A DNA stretch of 64,000 nucleotides from Vampirovibrio chlorellavorus (lineage in GTDB: Bacteria; Cyanobacteriota; Vampirovibrionia; Vampirovibrionales; Vampirovibrionaceae), in NCBI GenBank assembly GCA_001858525.1, contig LAPX01000016.1, forward strand, positions 1 through 64,000, in the 5' to 3' direction. Shown here piece after piece: positions 34,543 through 42,688 of the stretch. Positions within the stretch are counted from its first letter, which is position 1, and every line of letters starts with the position of its first letter. Below the pieces are notes generated by a model that was given only the letters and a program-made list of their open reading frames with translations, was not told where the DNA came from and searched no databases. A program made the position numbers and the translations under genes.

Positions 34543-35319
34543 CTACTCTACAGCATCCGCTCTGAAAAATACGGTCCTGTTCCGACCTGATTCCTTAGCC
34601 TCATAGAGGGCGGCGTCCGCATTTTTAAGCAAGTCCTGTAACCCCATAGTCTTCTGAAACAAGGCAACACCCACGCTAATGGTTAGAGGAATGGTTTGCT
34701 CGTCCACAGTTAATACGGCCGATTCCACAGCCCCCCTGATTTTTTCGGCAGCAATCAAGGCTCCCTTTTCGTCAGCGTCCTCTAAAAAAACCACGAATTC
34801 TTCGCCGCCTTGTCGTGCCACTACGTCCGAGTTACGGGTATGCACTTTAAGCACCCGTGCCAGATGGCACAACGCCGCATCACCAATGTCATGGCCATAC
34901 TGATCATTAATTTGCTTGAAATAATCAATATCAATCGCCAGGCAAGCCAAATGAGAATCAAACTTTTTGGCCGCCCGCAATTTTAAATAAACCTTCTCTT
35001 TCAAGCCACGCCGATTGAACAGACCAGTCAACTCATCGGTAAGGGCCTGCATTTCCAACTGAGACAATACGTGATTACACAGCACGGCCAAATCCGCATG
35101 ATTAATCAGCCCATCCTGATTAATATCACAGGAAGACAATTCCTCAATGCTCAACCGTTCCAGCAAGAATTCACTCATGTAATTATCCGCCGACAAGGTC
35201 GTTAAAAGATCCATGTCATCCTGATCCAGTTGGCCGTCCCCATTCACATCGCCCAGTCGAAATCGAATCGTTTTTCCGTTGGGGAGTTGTTTTTCGACGA
35301 CATCATCAATTTGAGTCAT
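34543..35319 (-). CDS. Diguanylate cyclase with two dockerin-type calcium loops
   Basis: This 258-residue protein fuses two calcium-loop repeats to a GGDEF domain. Residues 24-35 (DVNGDGQLDQDD) and 65-76 (DINQDGLINHAD) fit the DxNxDGxxxxxD dockerin/EF-hand loop with all ligand positions acidic or Asn. Residues ~92-255 are a diguanylate cyclase domain (LTDELTGLFNRRGL, DIDYFKQINDQYGHDIGD, GGEEF at 171-175). The product-inhibition site RxxD (RNSD, 162-165) is in the right place. The domain should make cyclic di-GMP. There is no signal peptide or membrane helix, so the loops face the cytoplasm; calcium control of c-di-GMP synthesis is an inference. ATG 35319 is chosen over an in-frame GTG too close to the GGAAGG. 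Confidence 0.88.
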   Translation of the reverse strand: MTQIDDVVEKQLPNGKTIRFRLGDVNGDGQLDQDDMDLLTTLSADNYMSEFLLERLSIEELSSCDINQDGLINHADLAVLCNHVLSQLEMQALTDELTGLFNRRGLKEKVYLKLRAAKKFDSHLACLAIDIDYFKQINDQYGHDIGDAALCHLARVLKVHTRNSDVVARQGGEEFVVFLEDADEKGALIAAEKIRGAVESAVLTVDEQTIPLTISVGVALFQKTMGLQDLLKNADAALYEAKESGRNRTVFFRADAVE

Positions 35320-35343
35320 TGGGCGCAGCACCTTCCAAAAGTA

Positions 35344-35376
35344 AAGCCGAAACTACCTAGAGAGGTGTTTCGGCTT
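35344..35376 (-). terminator. Terminator of the parvulin gene
   Basis: AAGCCGAAAC and GTTTCGGCTT form a 10-bp stem; on the minus strand the tail is TTTACTTTT. It separates the parvulin gene from the GGDEF gene. Confidence 0.8.
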
Positions 35377-35426
35377 ACTTACAGAATTGCTTGAATTTTT
35401 CAGGGTGAATTTTAATAAATCTTAAA

Positions 35427-35720
35427 CTATTTTTTGTCGGTAACAGTCAAAATGTGCCAGCCAAACTGGGTTTGCACGGGATCAGACAATTCGCCCACCG
35501 GCAGTTCAAAGGCTACTTTATCGAACTGAGGCACCATGCGGCCCCGGCCAAAAAAGCCCAGGTCTCCGCCTTGAGCGCCTGATGGGCATTTGGAGACGCG
35601 CTTGGCCACTTCGGCAAAGGTCTTGCCCTCTAAAATTTCCTGACGGCACTGTTCAGCTTCGGCCAAAGTACCCACCAACAGGTGACTGGCCCGGACTTCC
35701 AATGTAGAGGTATCGCTCAT
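35427..35720 (-). CDS. Parvulin-type peptidyl-prolyl isomerase
   Basis: The 97-residue protein is a single-domain parvulin: VRASHLLVGTLAEAEQCRQE, GKTFAEVAKRVSKCPSGAQG, GGDLGFFGRGRMVPQFDKVA and TQFGWHILTVTDKK cover the whole fold, including the substrate-pocket Met and Phe and the active-site His pair. It should be a cytoplasmic folding helper. ATG 35720 has AAGGA at 8 nt. An equally well-placed ATG at 35780 would add a 20-residue basic leader (FNLFNIFIRKPKSGKR), so both starts remain open. Confidence 0.93.
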   Translation of the reverse strand: MSDTSTLEVRASHLLVGTLAEAEQCRQEILEGKTFAEVAKRVSKCPSGAQGGDLGFFGRGRMVPQFDKVAFELPVGELSDPVQTQFGWHILTVTDKK

Positions 35721-35835
35721 GGATGAATTCCTTTTTCCCGATTTGGGCTTTCTGATAAAAATATTGAACAGGTTGAACATTCAGGGATTCCTTTCAACAG
35801 GTTCCCCCAAACTATTCCTTACTCCCGCCCGCAAG

Positions 35836-36708
35836 TCAAGGGCTGCCCGTGGAATCGTCCAGTCCGTCCACTGGGGCATTGCCCGTCACGAACCCCACAA
35901 TACGCTCGGTCACCTGGGCCCGTTCCCGATCCAGCAAAATAACGTGATCTGACTTCTCCAGCCACAGCACCTCTTTTTGCGGGGAAGGCAAGCGGGCCAT
36001 CAGGATTTTAGCCCCCGTGGAGCACACTACCCGATCCCCGGTGGACTGAACAATCAAGGTGGGGCGATCCACGCTCTCAATCTCACCGTCCACCAACTGA
36101 ATCAACTCCAGAGCGCTGCGCACCGCCGGAATGTTAAACGTCTTGAAATAAGCGGCCTCCAGGGCCAAAGCGTGCATTTGCGGATCCCGAATAGGCAGGC
36201 GCCACCGGGGTACATGCCGGATGATGCCTCCCAAAGCCCTTACGTAGCGCTCCGGTTGCAACAGGTAATACCACTCCATACGCACCTTCAGGAAAGGGCT
36301 GAGCAATACCAGCTGATGAATGCGCTCCGCTTGCTGATACTGGGCGGCCAAATGCAAAGCCAGCAGGCACCCCGTGGAAAAACCCACCAAGGACACCCGA
36401 TCGTGCAATTCCAGCAAACGCAGATACTGTTCTTCCACCCCTTCATACCACTGCTGCCAGGTGGAAGCGGGCATGCGGGGCGTGGGTTGATCATGGCCCG
36501 GATAGTTAAACCCGGCCACGGCGTAGCCCTGTTGCAACAGCCGCTCGGCCAGCGGACGCATTTCGTAAACACCACCGCCCAGTCCGTGCAGAAACAAAAA
36601 GGCCTCCCGGCTGCCTTGGGCCGGTTGCAGGTAAAACGGATCGTTGTTCAGGGCGATGATATTCAAAGCTGCAATCCCATATCCTGTAGGAGATAATCCT
36701 GAGTTCAT
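35836..36708 (-). CDS. Alpha/beta hydrolase, carboxylesterase-like
   Basis: This 290-residue hydrolase has the oxyanion-hole region LFLHGLGGG, the nucleophile elbow VGFSTGC (Ser in GxSxG form), the acid in IVQSTGDRVVC and the catalytic His in LEKSDHVILLDRE. A helical cap lies between (about 125-205). Layout and the His motif resemble monoglyceride-lipase or EstD-type carboxylesterases. The natural substrate is unknown. There is no signal peptide. The ATG at 36708 lacks a good ribosome binding site. Confidence 0.85.
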   Translation of the reverse strand: MNSGLSPTGYGIAALNIIALNNDPFYLQPAQGSREAFLFLHGLGGGVYEMRPLAERLLQQGYAVAGFNYPGHDQPTPRMPASTWQQWYEGVEEQYLRLLELHDRVSLVGFSTGCLLALHLAAQYQQAERIHQLVLLSPFLKVRMEWYYLLQPERYVRALGGIIRHVPRWRLPIRDPQMHALALEAAYFKTFNIPAVRSALELIQLVDGEIESVDRPTLIVQSTGDRVVCSTGAKILMARLPSPQKEVLWLEKSDHVILLDRERAQVTERIVGFVTGNAPVDGLDDSTGSP

Positions 36709-36810
36709 AACCAATTACGCCATGCAGCCCTCAAAAGAGCAGCTGAAGGGCAAACTGAAGCCTCATGTTCAGTGTAACCGATTTGAGCCAGCGTAGCGGT
36801 TAATTCCCGA

Positions 36811-37335
36811 TCAGGCAGTCCCGCTTTTCTGACTATCTAAAATCAGTTCCAGAATCTCCCGAACCGCACCGCTGCCCCCGTTATAGCGAGAGACAAAATG
36901 AGCCATGCCCAGCACTTCCCGGGCAGCATCCGCCGGGCAGGCGGCAAACCCCACCTGCTCCATGCAGGGGATGTCAGGCAAATCATCTCCCACATAGGCC
37001 ACCTGTTCAAAACCCAGGCCTAAATCGCTGACCAACTGTTGCAAGGCGGGCAACTTGGTTTTGGTCTTTTGAATGAGGTGCTGAATGCCCAATTCCTCAG
37101 CCCGACGGGTGACCATGATCGACTCTCGGGCGGTGATAATGCCAAATTGCAGTCCGTGTTTAATGCCCAGGGAAATCCCCAGCCCGTCTTTGACGTTAAA
37201 GCTTTTAATCTCATCCCCGGCGGAAGTATAGCTGATTTTGCCATCCGTTAAAACGCCGTCCACGTCCATCACCACCAAACGAATGCGGCGGACTTGTGCT
37301 AGTAAGGTATCAGAACGGTCAGAAGGGGCAGTCAT
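36811..37335 (-). CDS. kdsC: 3-deoxy-D-manno-octulosonate 8-phosphate phosphatase, KdsC-like
   Basis: The 174-residue HAD-family phosphatase removes the phosphate from Kdo-8-phosphate during lipopolysaccharide core synthesis. Motif I is VVMDVDGVLTDGKI, FNVKDGLGISLG and ITARES (motif II Thr) follow, and motif IV is VAYVGDDLPDIPCM. It has the short cap-less form typical of KdsC tetramers. Related CMP-sugar HAD phosphatases (NeuA-associated) look alike, so the substrate is likely but not certain. ATG 37335 is preferred; a GTG five codons earlier is possible. The gene implies an LPS-bearing outer membrane. Confidence 0.85.
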   Translation of the reverse strand: MTAPSDRSDTLLAQVRRIRLVVMDVDGVLTDGKISYTSAGDEIKSFNVKDGLGISLGIKHGLQFGIITARESIMVTRRAEELGIQHLIQKTKTKLPALQQLVSDLGLGFEQVAYVGDDLPDIPCMEQVGFAACPADAAREVLGMAHFVSRYNGGSGAVREILELILDSQKSGTA

Positions 37336-37444
37336 GTTTGAATCATCCACGCATTTGGGGCCAATGTGATTGTTGATTGAGCATTAGCAACATTTTACCG
37401 GCAGGGGCGTTTAAATATTCATTCCCCGATGTAGCCTGTCTATT

Positions 37445-38872
37445 ATGAACGTTATTGGGCCATCCAGTTCACAAAACCGGGTTCTATATGCAAGCGGCTC
37501 ACCCGCCGCGCGATTCAGGCAGCCCAAGTTACAACCCAGTTTAACCAGAATATCACAGTCGGTGAGGTTTCAAGGCCACCAACCCCGAGACGCCAGCGAC
37601 ATCCAGACCTGTAACGACTTCTACAGCGCCAAACCCATCCCCTGGTTGACCCGGTGCTTTCAGGGGGGAATGCAGTTCGTGGGTTCCCAGTTCCTGAATT
37701 TTCACTGCACCATGCCAGCTGCGGAAATCAATCGCCTGCGATCCATTCAGCAGCAAGGGGGCGCCGCCATGCTGGCCCTGAATCATTCCAGTTTAGCGGA
37801 TTCTTTCAGCATTCAGGCTCTGGCCTACCAGACCAGACTAACTCCGGTGACCATGGCCGCCCTGGAAAATTTCGACCGAAAAATCGCCAACATCTCCTAC
37901 AAAATTATTTGGCCCATCGCCAGACTGCTGGGTTACTTTTCCGTCAACCGGGGCAACCAAAGTGTCCAGAAAAGTACAGACCATGTGCAGGAAGTACTGG
38001 GCAAAGGTCAGCACCCGCTGCTCATCTTCCCGGAAGGGCGCATTAGCTGGCAAAACCATCAGGTGGGCGCCTGCCAGAATGGGGCCATGCGGCTGGCCCT
38101 GCAAGCCAGCCAAAACAAAGGACAAACCGTGCGCGTCATCCCGGTTGGGATTGGCTACCGGTACTTGCCGCAGGCCAAGGGCCAAGTGCTGAAACTACTG
38201 ACCCAAAATGAAAAAAAATGGTTCAAAGGCCAGCCCCCCAAGGCATCGCTGACGCTGGAACAGCGCATTACCCAGCTCTTAAACAACGTGCTGCAAAGCC
38301 AGGAACAAACCTACCACCTCCCTCCGCAAGCCCAGCTGCCTTGGCACCAACGACTGGCCGCAGTTCAGCAAGCGGCCATTGAAACGCTAAGTGAGAAGTA
38401 CCAACTGCCTTTTCCCTCAGAAAAAGACGCCTCCCAGCAGATTCGCCATTTGTTCAAAGCCATTAACCAGCGGCAAATCGGGCTAAAACCGCCCACAGGC
38501 TGGGCCAGAATCAACCCATGGTCCGCCCCCCGCAAGCGGTATCAGCAGGCCCGGCAAGCAACCCAGTCTGATATCCAGACCCTTCGGGACATGGAAATTC
38601 TCATGAGCCTGGAAGCACCGGCACAACTGGAGAACGACACCAGCCAGCAAATGGAAGCCCTTCTCAAGCTGTTTTGCCTAATTCAGGGAAAACGCCCCAG
38701 CATTTTAACCATCGTGCGCAACTGTAAAGCCCAAATCAAGGTGGGGGAACCAATCTTGGTGAGCCCCCAAAACCTGAACTCGGCTCAACCCCTCATTATG
38801 CAGGCCAACCAGTTGACCACCACATTACAGCAGGCATTGCAACAGGCCGTAGATGAAGCTCGAACTGGATGA
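37445..38872 (+). CDS. PlsC-like acyltransferase with N-terminal extension
   Basis: This 475-residue protein has an acyltransferase core at residues ~95-240: MLALNHSSLADSFSIQ is the HxxxxD catalytic box (His-x4-Asp) and LLIFPEGRIS is the substrate-binding FPEG box, with VIPVGIGYRYL after it. It would transfer acyl groups to a phosphate- or lipid-type acceptor. A ~45-residue Ser/Arg-rich N-terminus ends in SQSVRFQGHQPRD (RFQG 41-44). The same RFxG motif closes the extensions of the cytidine deaminase (29136) and oxygenase (40474). The C-terminal ~230 residues are Gln-rich and helical, and are not recognised. It stands alone, divergent from kdsC. Confidence 0.85.
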   Translation: MNVIGPSSSQNRVLYASGSPAARFRQPKLQPSLTRISQSVRFQGHQPRDASDIQTCNDFYSAKPIPWLTRCFQGGMQFVGSQFLNFHCTMPAAEINRLRSIQQQGGAAMLALNHSSLADSFSIQALAYQTRLTPVTMAALENFDRKIANISYKIIWPIARLLGYFSVNRGNQSVQKSTDHVQEVLGKGQHPLLIFPEGRISWQNHQVGACQNGAMRLALQASQNKGQTVRVIPVGIGYRYLPQAKGQVLKLLTQNEKKWFKGQPPKASLTLEQRITQLLNNVLQSQEQTYHLPPQAQLPWHQRLAAVQQAAIETLSEKYQLPFPSEKDASQQIRHLFKAINQRQIGLKPPTGWARINPWSAPRKRYQQARQATQSDIQTLRDMEILMSLEAPAQLENDTSQQMEALLKLFCLIQGKRPSILTIVRNCKAQIKVGEPILVSPQNLNSAQPLIMQANQLTTTLQQALQQAVDEARTG

Positions 38873-38887
38873 GGCCCGGACTCCTAG

Positions 38888-38916
38888 TTTCAGTGCCAGC
38901 CCCAACCCGGTATAAT
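38888..38916 (+). promoter_or_regulatory. Promoter of glgC
   Basis: TTTCAG (38888-38893), a 17-nt spacer and a perfect TATAAT (38911-38916), leaving a leader of about 120 nt before the glgC start. Confidence 0.65.
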
Positions 38917-39043
38917 AAAACCTTGTGATTGGGTATGCATAAAAGCGTTCACACGGAACCATCATGTGGACTCGGCATAATTATCCGATTGGGGCCGTAT
39001 AACCAAGGCCCGGGGTTGATAAGACGAAGGGGCGGCATTCCAA

Positions 39044-40312
39044 ATGAAAAAAAATGTACTGGTGATGATTTTAGCCGGAGGAGAGGGCAAACGCCTATAC
39101 CCGTTGACGCTGGATCGGGCCAAACCAGCAGTGCCCTTTGGGGGCAAGTATCGCATTATCGACTTTGTGCTAAACAACTTTATTAACTCCGAATATTACA
39201 AAATCAAGATTCTGACCCAGTTCAAGTCCGACTCCCTGAACCGCCATGTGGCCCGTTGCTGGCCCATGCCTCCGTTCCTGAACCAGTTTGTGGATCTGGT
39301 GCCCGCCCAAATGCGACTGGGGCAAGAGTGGTACCGGGGGACCGCCGATGCCATCTACCAGAACCTGAACATCATTGAGGATGAAAACCCTTCTCTGGTG
39401 GCTGTCTTTGGTGGCGATCACATCTACAAGATGGATGTGAGCCAGATGGTGGATTATCACAAAATGCAAGCCGCCGATCTCAGCATTGCGGCCATTCCAG
39501 TCCCCATCAGCCAAGCCAGTGAATTTGGCATTATCGAAGTGGACAGTATGTTTCGGGTGACCGGCTGGCAGGAGAAACCCAAGCAAAACATCAAGGAAAT
39601 CCCCGGTCGGCCCGGTTGGGCCTTGGCCTCCATGGGCAATTACATTTTCAACCGCACCGTGCTGGTGGAAGAACTATTACTGGATGCGGCCAATGAACAG
39701 TCCGCCCATGACTTTGGCAAAAACGTGATTGCCGATATGATTCAAAAAGGGCGTCGGGTCTTTGTATACGACTTTGCCAACAACACCGTCCCCGGCCAAA
39801 GCCACATTGAGCAAGGCTACTGGCGGGACGTCGGCACCATTGACGCCTACTGGGAAGCCAACATGGACTTGGTCACCCCCTCTCCCATCTTCAACTTGTA
39901 CAACCGGGATTGGCCCATTAAAACCTTCTCTTACCAAGCCCCTCCGGCCAAGTACGTGTTCGATCAGGAAGAGCGACGGGGCTTCGCCACAGACTCCATT
40001 GTGGCCGATGGCTGTATCATCAGTGGGGGCCGCCTGATTCGCTGTGTGCTATCTCCCTTTTGCCGCATCAACAGCTACTCGCTGGTGGAGGAATCCATTC
40101 TGATGCACGGGGTGCATGTGGGCAGACATGCCAAAATTCGTCGGGCCATTATTGATAAAGGGGTGGAAATCCCCCCACACAGCCGCATTGGCTATGACCG
40201 GGCCGAAGACGAAGCCCGCGGCTTTTACGTGTCGGAAGGCGGAGTGACCGTGGTTCCCAAAGGGGCCATTCTTTCCTCCCAGCCGGAACCCATGGAAGTG
40301 CGCAGTCTGTAA
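39044..40312 (+). CDS. glgC: Glucose-1-phosphate adenylyltransferase
   Basis: This 422-residue enzyme makes ADP-glucose for glycogen synthesis. The nucleotide-binding start is [20 protein letters not shown], followed by [41 protein letters not shown], the glucose-1-phosphate contacts EKPKQ, and [20 protein letters not shown]-terminal left-handed beta helix carries the typical [20 protein letters not shown]-glucose pyrophosphorylases of this type are usually allosterically controlled by sugar phosphates. AAGGGG lies 11 nt before the ATG. It is monocistronic, behind a consensus-like promoter. Confidence 0.97.
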   Translation: MKKNVLVMILAGGEGKRLYPLTLDRAKPAVPFGGKYRIIDFVLNNFINSEYYKIKILTQFKSDSLNRHVARCWPMPPFLNQFVDLVPAQMRLGQEWYRGTADAIYQNLNIIEDENPSLVAVFGGDHIYKMDVSQMVDYHKMQAADLSIAAIPVPISQASEFGIIEVDSMFRVTGWQEKPKQNIKEIPGRPGWALASMGNYIFNRTVLVEELLLDAANEQSAHDFGKNVIADMIQKGRRVFVYDFANNTVPGQSHIEQGYWRDVGTIDAYWEANMDLVTPSPIFNLYNRDWPIKTFSYQAPPAKYVFDQEERRGFATDSIVADGCIISGGRLIRCVLSPFCRINSYSLVEESILMHGVHVGRHAKIRRAIIDKGVEIPPHSRIGYDRAEDEARGFYVSEGGVTVVPKGAILSSQPEPMEVRSL

Positions 40313-40473
40313 ACAACAGAAATCGCTTGCGTCCTGCCTGTCTTTGAAATAAAACATAGCCATAAAAGAACAAGACTTTGCTGCCAGTATTCTGCGGCAC
40401 GGTATTAATCTCAATTTTTTCAAGTGGCTCTATTTCAAGTGGGAATTTAAACAGGGAAAGAGGAGACAGGGGA

Positions 40474-41814
40474 ATGTCAACCATTTACGTGCGCACTCAA
40501 TACGGCATGGCCATGCCCATTACCTTTCCGGCGGCCAAACCCAAAGCGAAACAGGCACCAGAAATCAAACCAAACCATACCGAGAGAAACCCGTTTCTCT
40601 CCCCGCCCAGCCGCTCCGCATCCGCCGAGCGATTGCAAGAAACACCGGCGGAAACGCCTGAAAAAAAACCCGCAACTGCCCATCACTTCGCCGGGCATCT
40701 CCTCAACCGAAAGCCAGTACAGGGCATTCGCTTTCAGGGCTGGGGCAACACCGGACAAGAACTGCCCGTCGTGGATCTGGAAGACTTCACCAGTGGCAAT
40801 CCGGCCAAGCGGGCCGCTTTTGTACAAAAAATGGGAGAAAGCCTGTCTCGCTTCGGCTTTGTGTCCATCAGCGGCCACAATGTGCCCTCCTCACTGGTGA
40901 AGAACTACTACCACACCGTGCCCAAAGTCTTCAGCTTACCCATGCCCGTAAAAGCGCAGTATGTGCGCTCGGATTTAGGTCGCAGCCGAGGCTATTACGA
41001 ACTGGGCCAGGAGACCAAAGCGGTTTTTGAGGGCGGCCCCCGGGTGGCCGATAAAAAAGAGAACTGGCACAGCGGCGCACCTGACACCCTGAATGTTTTT
41101 CCGGCGGAAGGCCCCCGCAGTTTCCCCCGGCAAAACGCCCTCCTCTTCAACAATATGGAGAAAACGGCATTGCTGCTGGCAGAGGCCTTGGGCGAGTATC
41201 TGGACAGCATGGGACTGAACGATCGGGGCTATCTCAAGTCAACCCTGGTCGATCATCGGCAGCGGCCCATTGGCAACCACCTCATGCGCAGCATTCATTA
41301 TCCTGCCGTGCCCGAAAAAGAACAAATCAGTTACCAGCCCGGTCAACCGGTCATTCGGGCCGGTCAGCACTTTGATATGAACCTGTTCACCTTGTTGCCA
41401 GAAGCCACCGAGGCCGGATTACAGATTATGCCTCGCGAAAATGGCCAGGAAACCGGCCAGTGGCTGCCCATCCACAGTCAGGCTGGCACCCTGATTATGA
41501 ATGTGGGTGACATGTTGTCCTTTATTACCGGGGGCAGCATCAATGAGCAAGGGCGCATTATCAAACACGGGGCCATTCCGTCCATTCGGCATCAGGTGGT
41601 GGGGGATGAGAGCACTCTGGACAAGCCACGATATTCCATTCCGTTTTTTGTGGCCCCCCATTACGACAAACCTCTCCGAAACCTCAAAACCGGCGAGGAA
41701 ATTCCCACTGTGGAGTTCTCTTATCGGCGATTGAATGGGCACGGCAGCCTCAGCAACGCCTCTTTAGGGGACTTCCGACAGAACGTCGCCCCTATGCTCC
41801 GCCCGCTCAAGTAA
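40474..41814 (+). CDS. 2OG-Fe(II) dioxygenase, isopenicillin-N-synthase-like, with extension
   Basis: The 446-residue enzyme has the DIOX_N region (LPVVDLEDFTSG, SLSRFGFVSISGHNVP). The catalytic double-stranded beta helix carries Fe ligands His299, Asp301 (GQHFDMN) and His373 (IRHQVV), and the 2-oxoglutarate RxS at 386-388 (PRYSIPF). All three metal ligands and the cosubstrate Arg are present, so it should be active; the substrate is unknown. The first ~90 residues are Pro/Lys/Ser-rich and end in NRKPVQGIRFQGWG, closely like the RKPALRFAG of the deaminase at 29136. AGGAG at 8 nt supports the start. It is monocistronic with a terminator shared with the sdh operon. Confidence 0.9.
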   Translation: MSTIYVRTQYGMAMPITFPAAKPKAKQAPEIKPNHTERNPFLSPPSRSASAERLQETPAETPEKKPATAHHFAGHLLNRKPVQGIRFQGWGNTGQELPVVDLEDFTSGNPAKRAAFVQKMGESLSRFGFVSISGHNVPSSLVKNYYHTVPKVFSLPMPVKAQYVRSDLGRSRGYYELGQETKAVFEGGPRVADKKENWHSGAPDTLNVFPAEGPRSFPRQNALLFNNMEKTALLLAEALGEYLDSMGLNDRGYLKSTLVDHRQRPIGNHLMRSIHYPAVPEKEQISYQPGQPVIRAGQHFDMNLFTLLPEATEAGLQIMPRENGQETGQWLPIHSQAGTLIMNVGDMLSFITGGSINEQGRIIKHGAIPSIRHQVVGDESTLDKPRYSIPFFVAPHYDKPLRNLKTGEEIPTVEFSYRRLNGHGSLSNASLGDFRQNVAPMLRPLK

Positions 41815-41846
41815 AAGCGATCCCTCCCAGAGGAAACTATCTAAAG

Positions 41847-41880
41847 AAAAACGCTCAGGTTATACAGCCTGAGCGTTTTT
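41847..41880. terminator. Bidirectional terminator between the oxygenase and sdhB
   Basis: AAAAACGCTCAGG and CCTGAGCGTTTTT form a 13-bp stem with T runs on both strands, between two convergent genes. Confidence 0.92.
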
Positions 41881-41902
41881 CAGTTGAAACCTTAAACAAG
41901 GA

Positions 41903-42688
41903 CTAGCGGATGAAGCCCAACTTGCGCAGGAACCACATCATGGGATCGTAGTACCGGTCCACCACCCGCTCTTTCAGCGGAATAATGGCGTTGTCGGTAA
42001 TGCGGATCTCTTCCGGGCAGACTTCCGTACAGCATTTGGTAATGTTGCACAGACCAATACCGGCCTTTTCCTTGATGAACGGAATCCGATCGGCCCGGTC
42101 CATAGGATGCATTTCCAAACTGGCCAAACGAATCATCCAGCGAGGGCCATAGAACTGATCCTTCTGGTTATGATTCCGCAAGACGTGGCAGACATCCTGA
42201 CACAGGAAGCATTCGATACATTTACGAAACTCCTGCGGGCGATCCACATCGTTCTGGAAGTAGCGCCAATCCTTGGCGTTTTCATCCGGCGGGGTGAACG
42301 GCTGAATGGTCTTGTTCACCTCGTAGTTCCAGGACACGTCGGTGACCAAATCCCGAATCAGGGGGAAGGTTTTCAGGGGCTGCACCATAATGGGCTGGCT
42401 GAGATCCAGGTGATCCAGACGGGTTTTGCACATCAGGCTGGGTTTACCATTAACCTCGGCGCTGCAAGAGCCACATTTGGCCGCCTTACAGTTCCAGCGC
42501 ACCGCCAAATCAGGGCTTTCATAACCCTGAATGTAGTGCATGGCATCCAGTACCACCATGCCGGACTCAACCGGCACCTGATACTCCTGAACGTGCCCAC
42601 CCTGGGTGTCGCCACGGAAGACGCGAAAAGTAGCCGTCTTGGCTTGCCCATTGCTGGTGGACGTCTGATGAGTCGCTGACTGGGCCAT
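41903..42688 (-). CDS. sdhB: Succinate dehydrogenase iron-sulfur subunit
   Basis: The 261-residue subunit carries electrons from FAD to quinone. The [2Fe-2S] motif is WNCKAAKCGSCSAEVNGK with a fourth Cys in LMCKTR, the [4Fe-4S] motif is CIECFLCQDVC, and the [3Fe-4S]/[4Fe-4S] pair continues in CNITKCCTEVCPEEI. It lies at the inner face of the membrane. The gene follows sdhA with a 1-nt overlap (TAATG), so the two are translated together. The CCTEVCP variant and CIECFLCQDVC pattern resemble the SdhB of the single-anchor (SdhCAB) type. Confidence 0.97.
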   Translation of the reverse strand: MAQSATHQTSTSNGQAKTATFRVFRGDTQGGHVQEYQVPVESGMVVLDAMHYIQGYESPDLAVRWNCKAAKCGSCSAEVNGKPSLMCKTRLDHLDLSQPIMVQPLKTFPLIRDLVTDVSWNYEVNKTIQPFTPPDENAKDWRYFQNDVDRPQEFRKCIECFLCQDVCHVLRNHNQKDQFYGPRWMIRLASLEMHPMDRADRIPFIKEKAGIGLCNITKCCTEVCPEEIRITDNAIIPLKERVVDRYYDPMMWFLRKLGFIR

